This document shows, piece after piece, positions 42,581-50,964 of a stretch of 64,000 nucleotides of DNA (positions within the stretch are counted from its first letter, which is position 1; the number at the start of each line of letters is the position of its first letter). The DNA is from Avipropionibacterium sp050157065 (lineage in GTDB: Bacteria > Actinomycetota > Actinomycetes > Propionibacteriales > Propionibacteriaceae). The stretch lies in the NCBI GenBank assembly GCA_050157065.1, contig CP189573.1. The stretch is one strand, 5' to 3'. The position numbers and the translations under genes are program-made. Under the pieces are notes generated by a model that was not told the origin of the DNA, did no database searches, and saw only the letters and a program-made list of their open reading frames with translations.

Positions 42581-43137
42581 TGGCCATGACCATCGACTGG
42601 ACCCGTGAACTGGGCGAGCAACTGACCTGGCACTGGAACAACCAACTCCGTGCCCGGCTCGACGGCCTCACCGACGACGAGTACTTCTGGGAGCCGGTGC
42701 CCGGCTGGAACGTACGGCCCCGGGGCACCTCGACCGCTGAGATCCAGGCCGGGAGCGGCGACTTCACGATCGACTTCGCGTTCCCGCCGCCGGAACCCGC
42801 CCCGGTCACCACGATCGCGTGGCGGCTGGGTCACGTCATCGTGGGCGTGTTCGGGGCACGCAACCACAGCCACTTCGACGGCCCGGAGGCCGACTACTTC
42901 GGTTGGGACTACGCCGGCACCGCCGACGAGGCGCTGGCCCAGCTCGACGCCCAGTACGCCCACTGGACCCGCGCCATCGCCCAACTGGACCCGGCCGACC
43001 TGGCCCGCCCGGTCGGGGAGGCCGAGGGCGGGTTCGCCGACAAGCCGATGGCGACGTTGGTGCTCCACATCCACCGCGAGGTGATCCACCACGGCGCCGA
43101 GATCGCGCTGCTGCGCGACCTCTACGCCCGCCGCTGA
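42580..43137 (+). CDS. DinB family protein (DUF664-like)
   Basis: A 185-residue four-helix-bundle protein of the DinB/YfiT superfamily with three metal-type histidines: in WRLGHVIVGVFG, in ARNHSHF and in IHREVIHHGAEIALLRDLY. These proteins are often mycothiol- or bacillithiol-dependent enzymes, or of unknown function. Start ATG shares its A with the cydDC stop (TGATG), so it may be the last gene of the cyd transcript. A second ATG six nt later is possible. Confidence 0.85.
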   Translation: MAMTIDWTRELGEQLTWHWNNQLRARLDGLTDDEYFWEPVPGWNVRPRGTSTAEIQAGSGDFTIDFAFPPPEPAPVTTIAWRLGHVIVGVFGARNHSHFDGPEADYFGWDYAGTADEALAQLDAQYAHWTRAIAQLDPADLARPVGEAEGGFADKPMATLVLHIHREVIHHGAEIALLRDLYARR

Positions 43138-43145
43138 ACCACTGA

Positions 43146-45137
43146 TCAGCTCGTACGGCGTCGGCTCCTGACCAGCAACAACCCACCCGCAGTCAGCAAC
43201 ATCACCGCGGCAGCCGACCCGGCGGCCGCACCCGTCGCGACACCGGTGTCGGCGAGACCACCACCGGTGGTGGGCGGGACGTCGTCCACCGGCGGCACGT
43301 CGTCCACCGGCGGCACGTCGTCCACCGGCGGCGGGGGCGCTGGCTGCTCGGCCGGGGTCACCTCGACGGTCAGCGATGCGGTGGCATCGCCCAAGGTGGC
43401 GGTCAGCACGTGCGGACTCGCCGTCGGGAACCGTACCGTCAGGCTGTCGATCTCGTCGGTGGCGACCGAGCTGGTGACCACCACACCCGAGGTGTCCACC
43501 GGGTTGCCGAACTCGTCGGTCGCCGAGACGCCCAACGTCAACGAACCGCCGACGTCGACCGGGGACTCGCCATCCTCGATCCACAGCTCCAGGACGGTCG
43601 GGGCACCGGGCGTCACTGACAACGGAGCCGTCGCGGTCAACTGTCCCAACGTTGCGGTCAACGTCCGATCGCCAGCCGCGGTCGGCGTCACCGTCAATCC
43701 GACCATCGTGTCCGAATCGACCGAACTGGTGATCACCACACCCGAGGTGTCCACCGGGTTGCCGAACTCGTCGGCGGCCGACACCACCAGGTCCACCGGC
43801 GTCCCGGCCACCACCTCCGGCTCACCCGACACCACCAACGTCAGTGACACCGCCGCCGCGGCGACCACGGTGAGCTCGGCAGTCGTCGTCGCGTCTCCCA
43901 GCGTCGCGGTGATCGTACGAACCCCACACTCTCCGGGGTCACCAGCCAGCCCCTGATCTCGTCGCCGGTCTCACTGCTGGTCAGCGCCGCCCCCGACACG
44001 TCGACCGGGTTGCCGAACTCGTCCTCACCGACGACGACGTACGAGATGGTCGAGCCGGCGACGACCTGCCGGTTCTTCGGCGCGATCCACAGCGTCGCAA
44101 CCGGCGCCACGGACACCGTCAGCGAGGCCGTCGCTGTCACGTTCCCCACACTCGCGGTGATGGTACGAACGCCCTCCTGCTGCGCGGTCACCGACCACCC
44201 CGAGACCTCGTCATCGGCCTCGCTACTGGTCAGCGCCGCCCCCGACACGTCAACCGGGTTGCCGAACTCGTCCGCACCGGTGACGGTGTAGGTCACACTC
44301 TCCCCGGCGACGATCTCGTGGGTCGTCGGCGAGAGCAAGAGCGTCGTCGGCGTCGCGACACTGGTCCAGCCCGCGTACAGCGGCACCGTCGTCGGGCCGT
44401 TGCCGCCCCCCAGGATGGTGCTGCTCGAGACCGGGGCGCCGGACGCGCCCGGCTGCCGGAACCAGCCGAGGAACTCGTGGCCCTGCCGTACCGGCGCCGC
44501 CGGGAGGGCCTCCTCGGCCATGGCCAGGGTCGGGGCGTACACCCACCGGTCGGCCGGTGGGGCTGCCACCCCTCGGCGTGGAACTGCAGCAGGTAGCTGT
44601 TGTTCGTCACGGTGACGTCGCCGGCAACGGTGCCGGTGTTCACGATCACCCCGGTGTTGAAGATCGTGCCGTCACCTGCGATGGATGCGGCGTTGCGGAT
44701 GGTGCCGGAGTTGGTCATCGAGCCGCCGTGATCGACGAACAGGGAGTACTGCAGCAGGATCAGCGTCCCGGCATTGTGAAGGGACCCGAAGTCGAGGCCC
44801 AAGCTTCCCGCACCGATGGCCGAGCCATCACCGCCCTGCACCTGTGCGGTCACCGTCGCTGCCGAGCCGATGACCACATCGGCCCCGTCGCCCATGGATC
44901 CACCGCCGATGCCGGCAGCGTGGGGTCCGCCGGTGGCGGTGACCGTACCGCCGTTGATGGTGACCTCACCACCATCACCGCCGGCCCCGCCGCCGATGCC
45001 CGCGGCACCGTCGCCACCGTCGGCGGTGACCGCCGCCCCGGGCTGGATGGTGACCGAGCCACCGGAGCCACCCTGGGCACCACCGATGGCTGCGGCAAGG
45101 TTGCCGCCGAACGCCTCGACGACACCGCTCGCCGTCG
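43146..45137 (-). pseudogene. 3' remnant of an LPxTG-type surface adhesin, frameshifted
   Basis: Downstream part of a cell-wall protein gene, split over three frames. Going 5' to 3' on the minus strand it reads: Gly-rich beta-helix repeats (AAGIGGGAGGDGGEVTINGG), NSGTI-type repeats, a Listeria-Bacteroides repeat (GHEFLGWFRQPGASG to LYAGWT), four Ig-like modules each with DEFGNPVD.SG, three VDDVPP repeats, and a sortase signal LADTG with hydrophobic helix and RSRRR tail. Frame is lost at two four-C runs (44569-44572 and 43922-43925); one extra base in each would restore it. It lacks its own start and signal peptide, which lie at 46931, beyond the inserted toxin cassette. Confidence 0.8.
43281..43334 (-). 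repeat. Three 18-bp repeats encoding VDDVPP
   Basis: Three nearly exact 18-bp units at 43281, 43299 and 43317 encode the Pro/Asp/Val wall-spanning spacer before the sortase motif of the adhesin remnant. Confidence 0.85.
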
Positions 45138-45145
45138 GGAAGATC
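45138..45145. repeat. 8-bp direct repeat, copy 1 (cassette boundary)
   Basis: GGAAGATC occurs here and at 46511-46518 in the same orientation. The two copies bracket the toxin/immunity cassette and are read in the same codon phase (ATC TTC C on the minus strand) in both adhesin halves. Confidence 0.7.
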
Positions 45146-45343
45146 TGCGTCCAGCAGGAGATCCTCGAGGCCGAAGAAGACCCGCTGGAGGATCGCGTAG
45201 CGAACGTCGTCCCCGAGGCGGGTGTCCGATGTCATCGTCGCGTAGAACTGGGACCGGAAGGCCGCAGCCTCGACGCCGCTGCTGAGGTAGGTGCCGAAGA
45301 GCGCCGCGTAAGCCCCGTCCAGGACTCCGAGTTCGTCACTCAT
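45138..45343 (-). pseudogene. Truncated colicin-immunity-like gene at cassette edge
   Basis: Starts at ATG 45341-45343 and reads MSDELGVLDGAYAALFGTYL then VRYAILQRVFFGLEDLLLDA. The core Y(L)xxG...F..F..........L..VFF..ED resembles colicin-D-type immunity proteins, which normally continue for about 20 more residues. The reading frame instead runs straight into adhesin DNA at 45145 and continues out of frame there. I read it as the last gene of the cassette, cut when the cassette joined the adhesin. The immunity assignment is tentative. Confidence 0.55.
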
Positions 45344-45363
45344 GGCACCTGGCCCAATGCCCT

Positions 45364-45807
45364 CTAGACGTTCGGCTCGTACATCACCACGGTGGGCCCG
45401 TACTGGTCGACCACTTCGACGACGATGTTGCGGCCAGGGAAGTCAGCGGCTGCCCTCGTCCGCCAGCACGCGGCGATGAACTCAGCGGCCATGTCGTCGC
45501 TGTGATCATTGCGCTCCCCGTCCGCCTCGAGCTCGTCCCAGACGACGAAGTGGTTGACCGCTCGGGCCAGTGCCGCCCGGTCTTCGCCCAGTGTGCGCCG
45601 CCAGTCCTCAAACGTGTCGGGGTCGTACTGCGACTCCACGAGGACGATCCCGTCCACCTCGATGAGCTTGGGCATGGCCCGCTCTGCCACGGCCACTACC
45701 CCTGCCACACCCACCTCGTGCTGAAGGTAGAGCTGAGCATCACCACGTGGCTCAAGCTCCTCCGCCCACGACGACACCGTGGGATCGGACATCGCGTCAA
45801 AAGACAT
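45364..45807 (-). CDS. Hypothetical protein, likely immunity partner of the toxin remnant
   Basis: A 147-residue acidic cytoplasmic protein (motifs VVAVAERAMPKLIEVDGIVL and FEDWRRTLGEDRAALARAVN) with an intact frame. Its ATG shares a base with the stop of the upstream toxin fragment, the tight coupling usual for toxin-immunity pairs. No family is recognised, so immunity is inferred from position, small size and acidity. It is the only undamaged gene between 43146 and 46931, which fits selection to keep protection after the toxin decayed, or simply chance. Confidence 0.6.
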   Translation of the reverse strand: MSFDAMSDPTVSSWAEELEPRGDAQLYLQHEVGVAGVVAVAERAMPKLIEVDGIVLVESQYDPDTFEDWRRTLGEDRAALARAVNHFVVWDELEADGERNDHSDDMAAEFIAACWRTRAAADFPGRNIVVEVVDQYGPTVVMYEPNV

Positions 45808-46510
45808 CACAGGTTGTGCACCTCTTCTGGTGTTGCCGGGCGGACCTTTGGCGACTTCTTCACGTACGTCTCGCCAGTCTTCGGGTTGGTGACTCGCGTG
45901 TACTCCTGCACGTGCGGCGGGGGAACGCCCGCGTGGGGCTTGGAGTTCGGATCGATGTCAACCCGCTTCGTGGGCAGTCCGTCCGGCCGTACTCCTGATA
46001 GTAGGTGACCTTGCCATGGCCATCAGTGCGATACAGAACCTCGTTGGGTCCCGCTTGCTTCGGGAACGCGTTCTTGCCTCTGCCAGTCCCGGTTCCCGTT
46101 TATTCGCGACCACGAGAGACAGGCGACCCCGGGTGCGGACGTCCGTGCAGACGGTCGTCCAGTTCCCGAAGCTTCAGACCGGTCTTGCTGGCGATGTCGT
46201 CCCATCTCTTCCTCCCCCCAGGCCGCGAGCTCGTCCCACTTCTTCTTCAGCCAAGGGGCAGCATTTTCGACGAGCTCTCTGAACGGCTTTCGTAAGCGCT
46301 GGAAGACCTTGCCGATTCCGAAGGGGATCAGGCCAACACCGAACCAGATGAGGTTCTCGAGTGCCGCCCAAGGGTCATCGAGGACCTTCTGGATGAAGGC
46401 CCCAGGATCGCGGAAGAACTCAGCGAGGGCATCAGCGATGTCGAGGAAGGTCATAACGATGCCCACCACCAGCGCCACCGCTGCCAATGCCGCCAACACC
46501 TCAAGCCCGA
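45807..46510 (-). pseudogene. Polymorphic toxin C-terminal remnant (nuclease-like tip)
   Basis: Fused in frame to the adhesin N-terminus at 46511. Reads a hydrophobic segment (VLAALAAVALVVGIV), a linker with DDPWAALENLIWFGVGLIP and WLKKKWDELAAW, then a tip ending TKRVDIDPNSKPHAGVPPPH and VQEYTRVTNPKTGETYVKKS. The tip resembles polymorphic-toxin nuclease domains such as bacterial toxin type 24, with VDID, HxxxxxPH and PATPEE features. It is broken by a frame change at the six-C run 46214-46219, an in-frame TAA (46100-46102) and a one-base loss near 45983-45990. It lacks its own start. Confidence 0.6.
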
Positions 46511-46518
46511 GGAAGATC
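46511..46518. repeat. 8-bp direct repeat, copy 2 (cassette boundary)
   Basis: Second copy of GGAAGATC, 1373 bp from the first. Recombination between the two copies would delete the toxin/immunity cassette and rejoin the adhesin in frame. Confidence 0.7.
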
Positions 46519-46931
46519 GCGACCCCGAGCCCGGGATGGAAGTCTCCGCCCCGGACCCGCAGCAGACCGCCGCCGACACTGTCGGTGACCTCCAGGCCGG
46601 CCGTCGCCGGAACGCCGATACCGGCCTCCTTGTCATTGGCCGTGACGTTGCTGTGCAGGGTGTGCCCGTTCAGCTCCAGGTACACCTTCTGACCCGCCGG
46701 CACGTCGAGGAACGGACCGCTCATCATGGTGATGTCGGCGCCCAGGACGATGCGGTAGTCCGGACCGGTTGCGTTGTCGAAGGCGGCCTACACCTCATCC
46801 CGCGTGGTGACCGTGACGGTCGCGGCGGCCGCCGGTCTGACCATCACCCCCGAAGCCATCACCAGCATGGTCGCGAACAGCACAGCCAGGGTTCGACGCA
46901 CCACAGCACCGACGGAAGGCCAAGAGGACAT
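46511..46931 (-). pseudogene. 5' remnant of the surface adhesin (signal peptide and first beta-helix part)
   Basis: ATG 46929-46931, with an AGGGA site upstream, begins a signal peptide (RRTLAVLFATMLVMASGVMV, cleavage after AAA) followed by TVTVTTRDEV and a TAG stop at 46788-46790. The same frame continues as AAFDNATGPDYRIVLGADIT and VPAGQKVYLELNGHTL, so the TAG probably replaced a CAG (Gln). The protein theme is the Gly-rich beta-helix adhesin whose remainder lies at 43146-45137. At 46511 the frame passes directly into the toxin fragment. Confidence 0.75.
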
Positions 46932-47091
46932 GGGGTTCCCTACGTTGTACGTGATCGGCCACCGACCAGTGTGCGATCTCGCAGGGAGCCTAGTGGAGTT
47001 GCCCACTTAGTGCCATAGAAGAATGCGACCTTTTCGCGCGGGTCTGTCGCCTCGTTGTCCCTTCACAAGTGCTTTTGTCGACACAACTCGC

Positions 47092-48849
47092 TCAGAAGCG
47101 GCCCGCTGCCTCACGCCGGGCCTGCTTCAGCATCGGGTTGCCCTTCTTCTTGGTCGGCTGCGGCGCCATCCACCACTCGACCCAGTCGAGCGGTCCGCGC
47201 AGGTCGTGGACCTGCGAGTCTCCCGGCAGCGGCGAAGTGGCACACAGCGTCATGTCCTTGGGCAGGGTGGCCTTCGCATCGAACAGGAATGCGTCGCCGA
47301 TCTGCTCCACGCAGGCCGACGGCCCGTCGATGTACAGCCCGTGCTGGCCCTCCTGCGGCACCCCGACGAACACGGTCTTGCGGAGCGTACGGAAGTGGCT
47401 CTGCAGGGCACCCTCGGTGGCGGTCGCCGGGTCACCCTCGGCCTGGAACATCAACAGCTGCGGCGATCCGGTCAGGTCCATCCGACGCGGCTGTTGCTGG
47501 TGCGGCCAGAAGGCGCACATCGGCACGGTGTTGAAGTAGCCGATGTAGCTGTACTTGCGGGTGTCGCGGTCGGCGGCCCGCAGGTACGGCTGCGGATTCG
47601 AGCCGTACGGGGTGTCGTTGCAGCGAACCACGGTGCCGACCGACCCAAGGTCGACGATCTGCTCACTCGACTGCTTCGCCTCGGCCCGCTTGTCGGCCAG
47701 CAGGTCCGCCGGGGTGACCGCTCGGTTGTCGGTCGCGGCCGCGAGCGCGGTCCGGGCGGCCGGGCTGACCTCGCCGGAGTCGGCGACCTTGCCCAGTTCG
47801 ACGATCGCCTCGGCCGCGGTCGGGAAGCCGGCGTTGGTGTAGATCGGGTTCAGCACGGCGATGTCGAGCTCGTAGCCGGTCGGACCTTCCACACCCGCCT
47901 TGGTGTTGGCGACCAGCTTCGCGCGGATCTGCTCGTACCGCTGCTCGACCGCCTTCGCGGTCGTCCCGAGGCCGTACGTCTCGTTGTTGCGGGCGATCCA
48001 GGGGAACAGCATCTGGTCACGGCGCCGCTGGAACGACAGCGAGTCGCTGGTCTGGTTGTCGTACATGTCGCCGACCCAGTTCATGTTGGAGTCGAGGATG
48101 AACCGGCCGACCCGCTCGGGGTAGGTGTCGGCGTACCACGTGCCCAGCCAGGTGCCGTACGAGTAGCCGATGTAGTTCATCTCGTCGTGGTCGAGCAGCG
48201 CCCGCAGGAAGTCCATGTCGTACACGGTCTGCTGGGTGTCGACGAACTCGGCGAACTCGGTGGCCGAGCAGGCCTTGGCCAACAGCTTCGCCTCGGCGAC
48301 CTCGACCTCGTGGGTCTGCTTGGTCCGCTCCCGGTAGTCGGGGGTGACCGGCAGCGCAGCGAGCTCGGCGGCGTCGATCGGGCAGCTCAGCCGGGTGGAT
48401 CGGCCGAACCCACGGGGGTCGAAGCCGAGCAGGTCGTAGTCGCTGAACAGCTGGGTCTTCGAGATGGCCAGTGCTGCGCTCAGCGTGAGGCCGGCACCGC
48501 CGGGGCCACCCGGGTTGGTGACCATCAGGCCCTTGGAGTCGCCGGTGGCCTCGGAGTACGCGATCGCGACCTGGATGTCGGGATGGTCGTCCGGGTTCTG
48601 CCAGTCCATCGGCACGGTGACGGTCGCGCAGTTGGTGTCGGGTGCGTCGGGGTACAGGCCCTTGACCGTACCGTCGAACGAACAGGGAGCCCAGTTGACC
48701 TCTTGGTCGAGGTAACGCTGCGGGATCTCGACCGGACCGGGTTCACCGACGTGGCCCCGACCTCGGGCGTCGGCAGTGGCAGTGACGCTGGTGGCGAGCA
48801 GTGCGGCGACGGCGAAGCCGCTCAGCACTGCGCGGATGGACCTCTTCAT
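47092..48849 (-). CDS. Secreted tripeptidyl-aminopeptidase-like alpha/beta hydrolase
   Basis: A 585-residue exported hydrolase. Signal peptide residues 1-30 (VLSGFAVAALLATSVTATADA), then an alpha/beta-hydrolase fold with VTNPGGPGGAG (oxyanion region), the nucleophile elbow GYSYGTWLG (Ser), and a TAP-like C-terminal domain with the His in PQEGQHGLYID. Family members are SlpD/E-type tripeptidyl or proline aminopeptidases that trim peptides outside the cell. The ATG follows GGAGTTGATC. It converges on the adhesin remnant. Confidence 0.9.
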   Translation of the reverse strand: MKRSIRAVLSGFAVAALLATSVTATADARGRGHVGEPGPVEIPQRYLDQEVNWAPCSFDGTVKGLYPDAPDTNCATVTVPMDWQNPDDHPDIQVAIAYSEATGDSKGLMVTNPGGPGGAGLTLSAALAISKTQLFSDYDLLGFDPRGFGRSTRLSCPIDAAELAALPVTPDYRERTKQTHEVEVAEAKLLAKACSATEFAEFVDTQQTVYDMDFLRALLDHDEMNYIGYSYGTWLGTWYADTYPERVGRFILDSNMNWVGDMYDNQTSDSLSFQRRRDQMLFPWIARNNETYGLGTTAKAVEQRYEQIRAKLVANTKAGVEGPTGYELDIAVLNPIYTNAGFPTAAEAIVELGKVADSGEVSPAARTALAAATDNRAVTPADLLADKRAEAKQSSEQIVDLGSVGTVVRCNDTPYGSNPQPYLRAADRDTRKYSYIGYFNTVPMCAFWPHQQQPRRMDLTGSPQLLMFQAEGDPATATEGALQSHFRTLRKTVFVGVPQEGQHGLYIDGPSACVEQIGDAFLFDAKATLPKDMTLCATSPLPGDSQVHDLRGPLDWVEWWMAPQPTKKKGNPMLKQARREAAGRF

Positions 48850-48958
48850 GATCAACTCCAGGGGGATCAGGCTCGGAATCGAGCACGCTACCGGCAGGTA
48901 GGGTCCACGTCCACCCCCCTGCCCGAGGTCGTGGGAGGGGAGGTCACCGGGGGCGAGG

Positions 48959-49783
48959 TCACCGGAGACGGTTGAGGACGTCGTCGAGCATCGACTCGGT
49001 CAACTTTCCGGTGAAGGTGTTCTGCTGGCTGACGTGGTAGCTGCCGACCAGCCGGACGGTGCGCCCGTCGGGGGTGATCAACTCGGCCTCCGCACCGTGG
49101 CCGAACCTCGGCCGGGGTCGCGGCACCTGCCAGCCGAGCCGGGCCGTGGCGGCCAGGGTGGTCCGCCAGGCGAGTCCGCCGAGAGCCAACAGGCTGCGCA
49201 GTCGGGGCGTGGCCAGGGCCAGGTCCCGGTCCAACCACGGGGCGCAGGTACGGCCCTCCTCACCGGTCGGCTTGTTGGCCGGCGGGGCGCATCGGACGGC
49301 GGCGACGATGCGGCAGCCGGTCAACTCCAAGCCGTCCCCGGCGGCGACCGCGGTGGGCTGGTTGGCGAATCCGGTCCGGTGCAGCGCGGCGTACAGCCAG
49401 TCGCCGGAGCGGTCCCCGGTGAACATCCGGCCGGTGCGGTTGGCCCCGTTCGCGGCCGGGGCGAGGCCGATGATCAACACCTCGGCGTCCGGGTCGCCGA
49501 AGGACGGTCCGGGACGACCCCAGTACGGCTGGTCGGCGAACGAGGCGCGGCGGCCGGTGGTCGCCACCGACTCGCGCCACTCGACCAGTCGGGTGCAGGC
49601 GCGGCAGACGCTGACCCGGGCGTCGAGTTCGGCGATCGTGTCCGCGCCGGCGGCCAGTTCGACCACCGCCTCGGCGGTCTCGGCGACCGGTGTGTCCCCC
49701 GACGCCGGATCACCCGGCCAGCCGGTCCCCGGGGGCACCGGGGACGCGAACTGGGCGCGGGTGATCGGGTGTGGGTCGGTCAT
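48959..49783 (-). CDS. Uracil-DNA glycosylase, family 5 (UdgB type)
   Basis: A 274-residue iron-sulfur glycosylase. N-terminal cysteines in VCRACTRLVEWRE, the active-site segment GLAPAANGANRTGRMFTGD, further cysteines in RIVAAVRCAPPANKP and CAPWL, and the C-terminal GSYHVSQQNTFTGKLT are the hallmarks of family 5. It removes uracil, and in some family members hypoxanthine, from deaminated DNA. The lack of a polar Asp in motif 1 (GLAPAANG) is a family trait. ATG start. Confidence 0.92.
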   Translation of the reverse strand: MTDPHPITRAQFASPVPPGTGWPGDPASGDTPVAETAEAVVELAAGADTIAELDARVSVCRACTRLVEWRESVATTGRRASFADQPYWGRPGPSFGDPDAEVLIIGLAPAANGANRTGRMFTGDRSGDWLYAALHRTGFANQPTAVAAGDGLELTGCRIVAAVRCAPPANKPTGEEGRTCAPWLDRDLALATPRLRSLLALGGLAWRTTLAATARLGWQVPRPRPRFGHGAEAELITPDGRTVRLVGSYHVSQQNTFTGKLTESMLDDVLNRLR

Positions 49784-49820
49784 GGCCCACCATCATGGCA
49801 GGACCAGTCGCGCGTCAGGA

Positions 49821-50243
49821 TCAGTAGCGCCAGGCGGTCGTCTGCCAGCTGGAGCAGTGCGTGTGGGAGCACACCCGGTACTGCATCCGGACTTTCTTGA
49901 CCGAGTGGTTGGTGACCCCGCCCCCGGCCCTCGCGCTGGTCCAGGTCCAGCTCGGGACTCCGTACTGCGCGGTGCGGACCTTGTTGCTGCCCCACCGAAC
50001 AGTCTGCGCCCGGACGTGCAACTCGGCCTTGTGCCCGTTCGACCGGTGGGTGTCCTGCAGCACGCCGCTGATGCTCACCTTGCTGTTGCCGTAGTACACC
50101 TTGCCCCGGAAGCTGGCGCCGGGCGCCGTCGCACTGGCCGAGTAGGCGGCCTGCGCGGTCGGGGCCCCGGCCAGGGCCAGGGATGACCCGAAGAGCACGG
50201 CGATCAGCAGGACGGCGAATCGTCGGAATGAGTTTCTGTTCAT
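49821..50243 (-). CDS. Small secreted protein of unknown function
   Basis: A 140-residue exported protein with a signal peptide (RRFAVLLIAVLFGSSLALAG, cleavage after AQA). A mature part of about 107 residues follows, rich in Ser, Trp, Arg and Val with a beta-strand alternation (FRGKVYYGNSKVSISGVLQD, VRMQYRVCSHTHCSSWQTT). The two cysteines in VCSHTHC may bond. No family is recognised. It lies between the uracil-DNA glycosylase and peptidase E genes without overlap. Confidence 0.75.
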   Translation of the reverse strand: MNRNSFRRFAVLLIAVLFGSSLALAGAPTAQAAYSASATAPGASFRGKVYYGNSKVSISGVLQDTHRSNGHKAELHVRAQTVRWGSNKVRTAQYGVPSWTWTSARAGGGVTNHSVKKVRMQYRVCSHTHCSSWQTTAWRY

Positions 50244-50309
50244 GGGTGCAAACGGCCTCATTCGAGGAGGTCACCGCTCGAGGAGGACGACTGAGCGGAG
50301 TGTCCCCGA

Positions 50310-50957
50310 TCAGTCATGCACTCCCGAAAGGACTGTTGACCCGGCGCCGTCGACCACGAGCACCTCGCCGTCCCGCAGGGCCCAGTAGGGCTGACCTTCT
50401 CGGTCGTACTGGGCGGCGACCTCACCGAGCAGTCGGGTCTCCGGATGCTCGGGTGAATCCAGGTGCGGGACCACGGGACGGTCCAACACCCCGAGCCCGT
50501 CACGGCGCACGGCACCGTAGGCAGCCATGCAGTCCTCGACCGGGTCACACAGTTCCAGGCCGGCCAGGGACGGTGCCAGCACGCATGGACCGGCGCTGAA
50601 GCCCGCGTAGACGAAGGCATCCCGGTGCAGGCCAGCCACGATCAGGCGATCCATCCCCGAGCGGGCCAAGGCCATCCGGAGCGTGAAGACGTTGCCGCCT
50701 CGCACCCAGAGGAAGTCGGGTTGACCGACGGCCTCGGCGATGGATGACGGATCGTGCTCGCGCAGGTCGAGATCGGCCGCCTCGAGTCCCAGTTCGCCGA
50801 GCGCAGCCATCTGAACCAAGCTGTCGCGTCGGCGACGTTCCTCGTCGTACCCGTCCAACGCGTTCATGATCACCAGGCCGCGGCCACGGCCACCCACCAG
50901 TTGGGCGAGCACCTGCGCGTGGTCGCCCAGTTGATAGGAGGAGAGATAGAGCCGCAT
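50310..50957 (-). CDS. Peptidase E-like protein (family S51)
   Basis: A 215-residue cytoplasmic hydrolase with the nucleophile elbow GFSAGPCVL, a preceding WVRGGNVFTL and the catalytic-type His in VVPHLD, matching S51 dipeptidase E. It would cut Asp-X dipeptides or related compounds. The start lies 7 nt after the helicase stop on the same strand, so the two are likely co-transcribed. Confidence 0.88.
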   Translation of the reverse strand: MRLYLSSYQLGDHAQVLAQLVGGRGRGLVIMNALDGYDEERRRRDSLVQMAALGELGLEAADLDLREHDPSSIAEAVGQPDFLWVRGGNVFTLRMALARSGMDRLIVAGLHRDAFVYAGFSAGPCVLAPSLAGLELCDPVEDCMAAYGAVRRDGLGVLDRPVVPHLDSPEHPETRLLGEVAAQYDREGQPYWALRDGEVLVVDGAGSTVLSGVHD

Positions 50958-50964
50958 GCGCGGG

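Noticed and set aside
45138..46518. Insertion sequence or transposon
   Set aside because: No transposase or terminal inverted repeats are visible; only the 8-bp direct repeat is transposon-like, so I describe it as a cassette joined at short homology.
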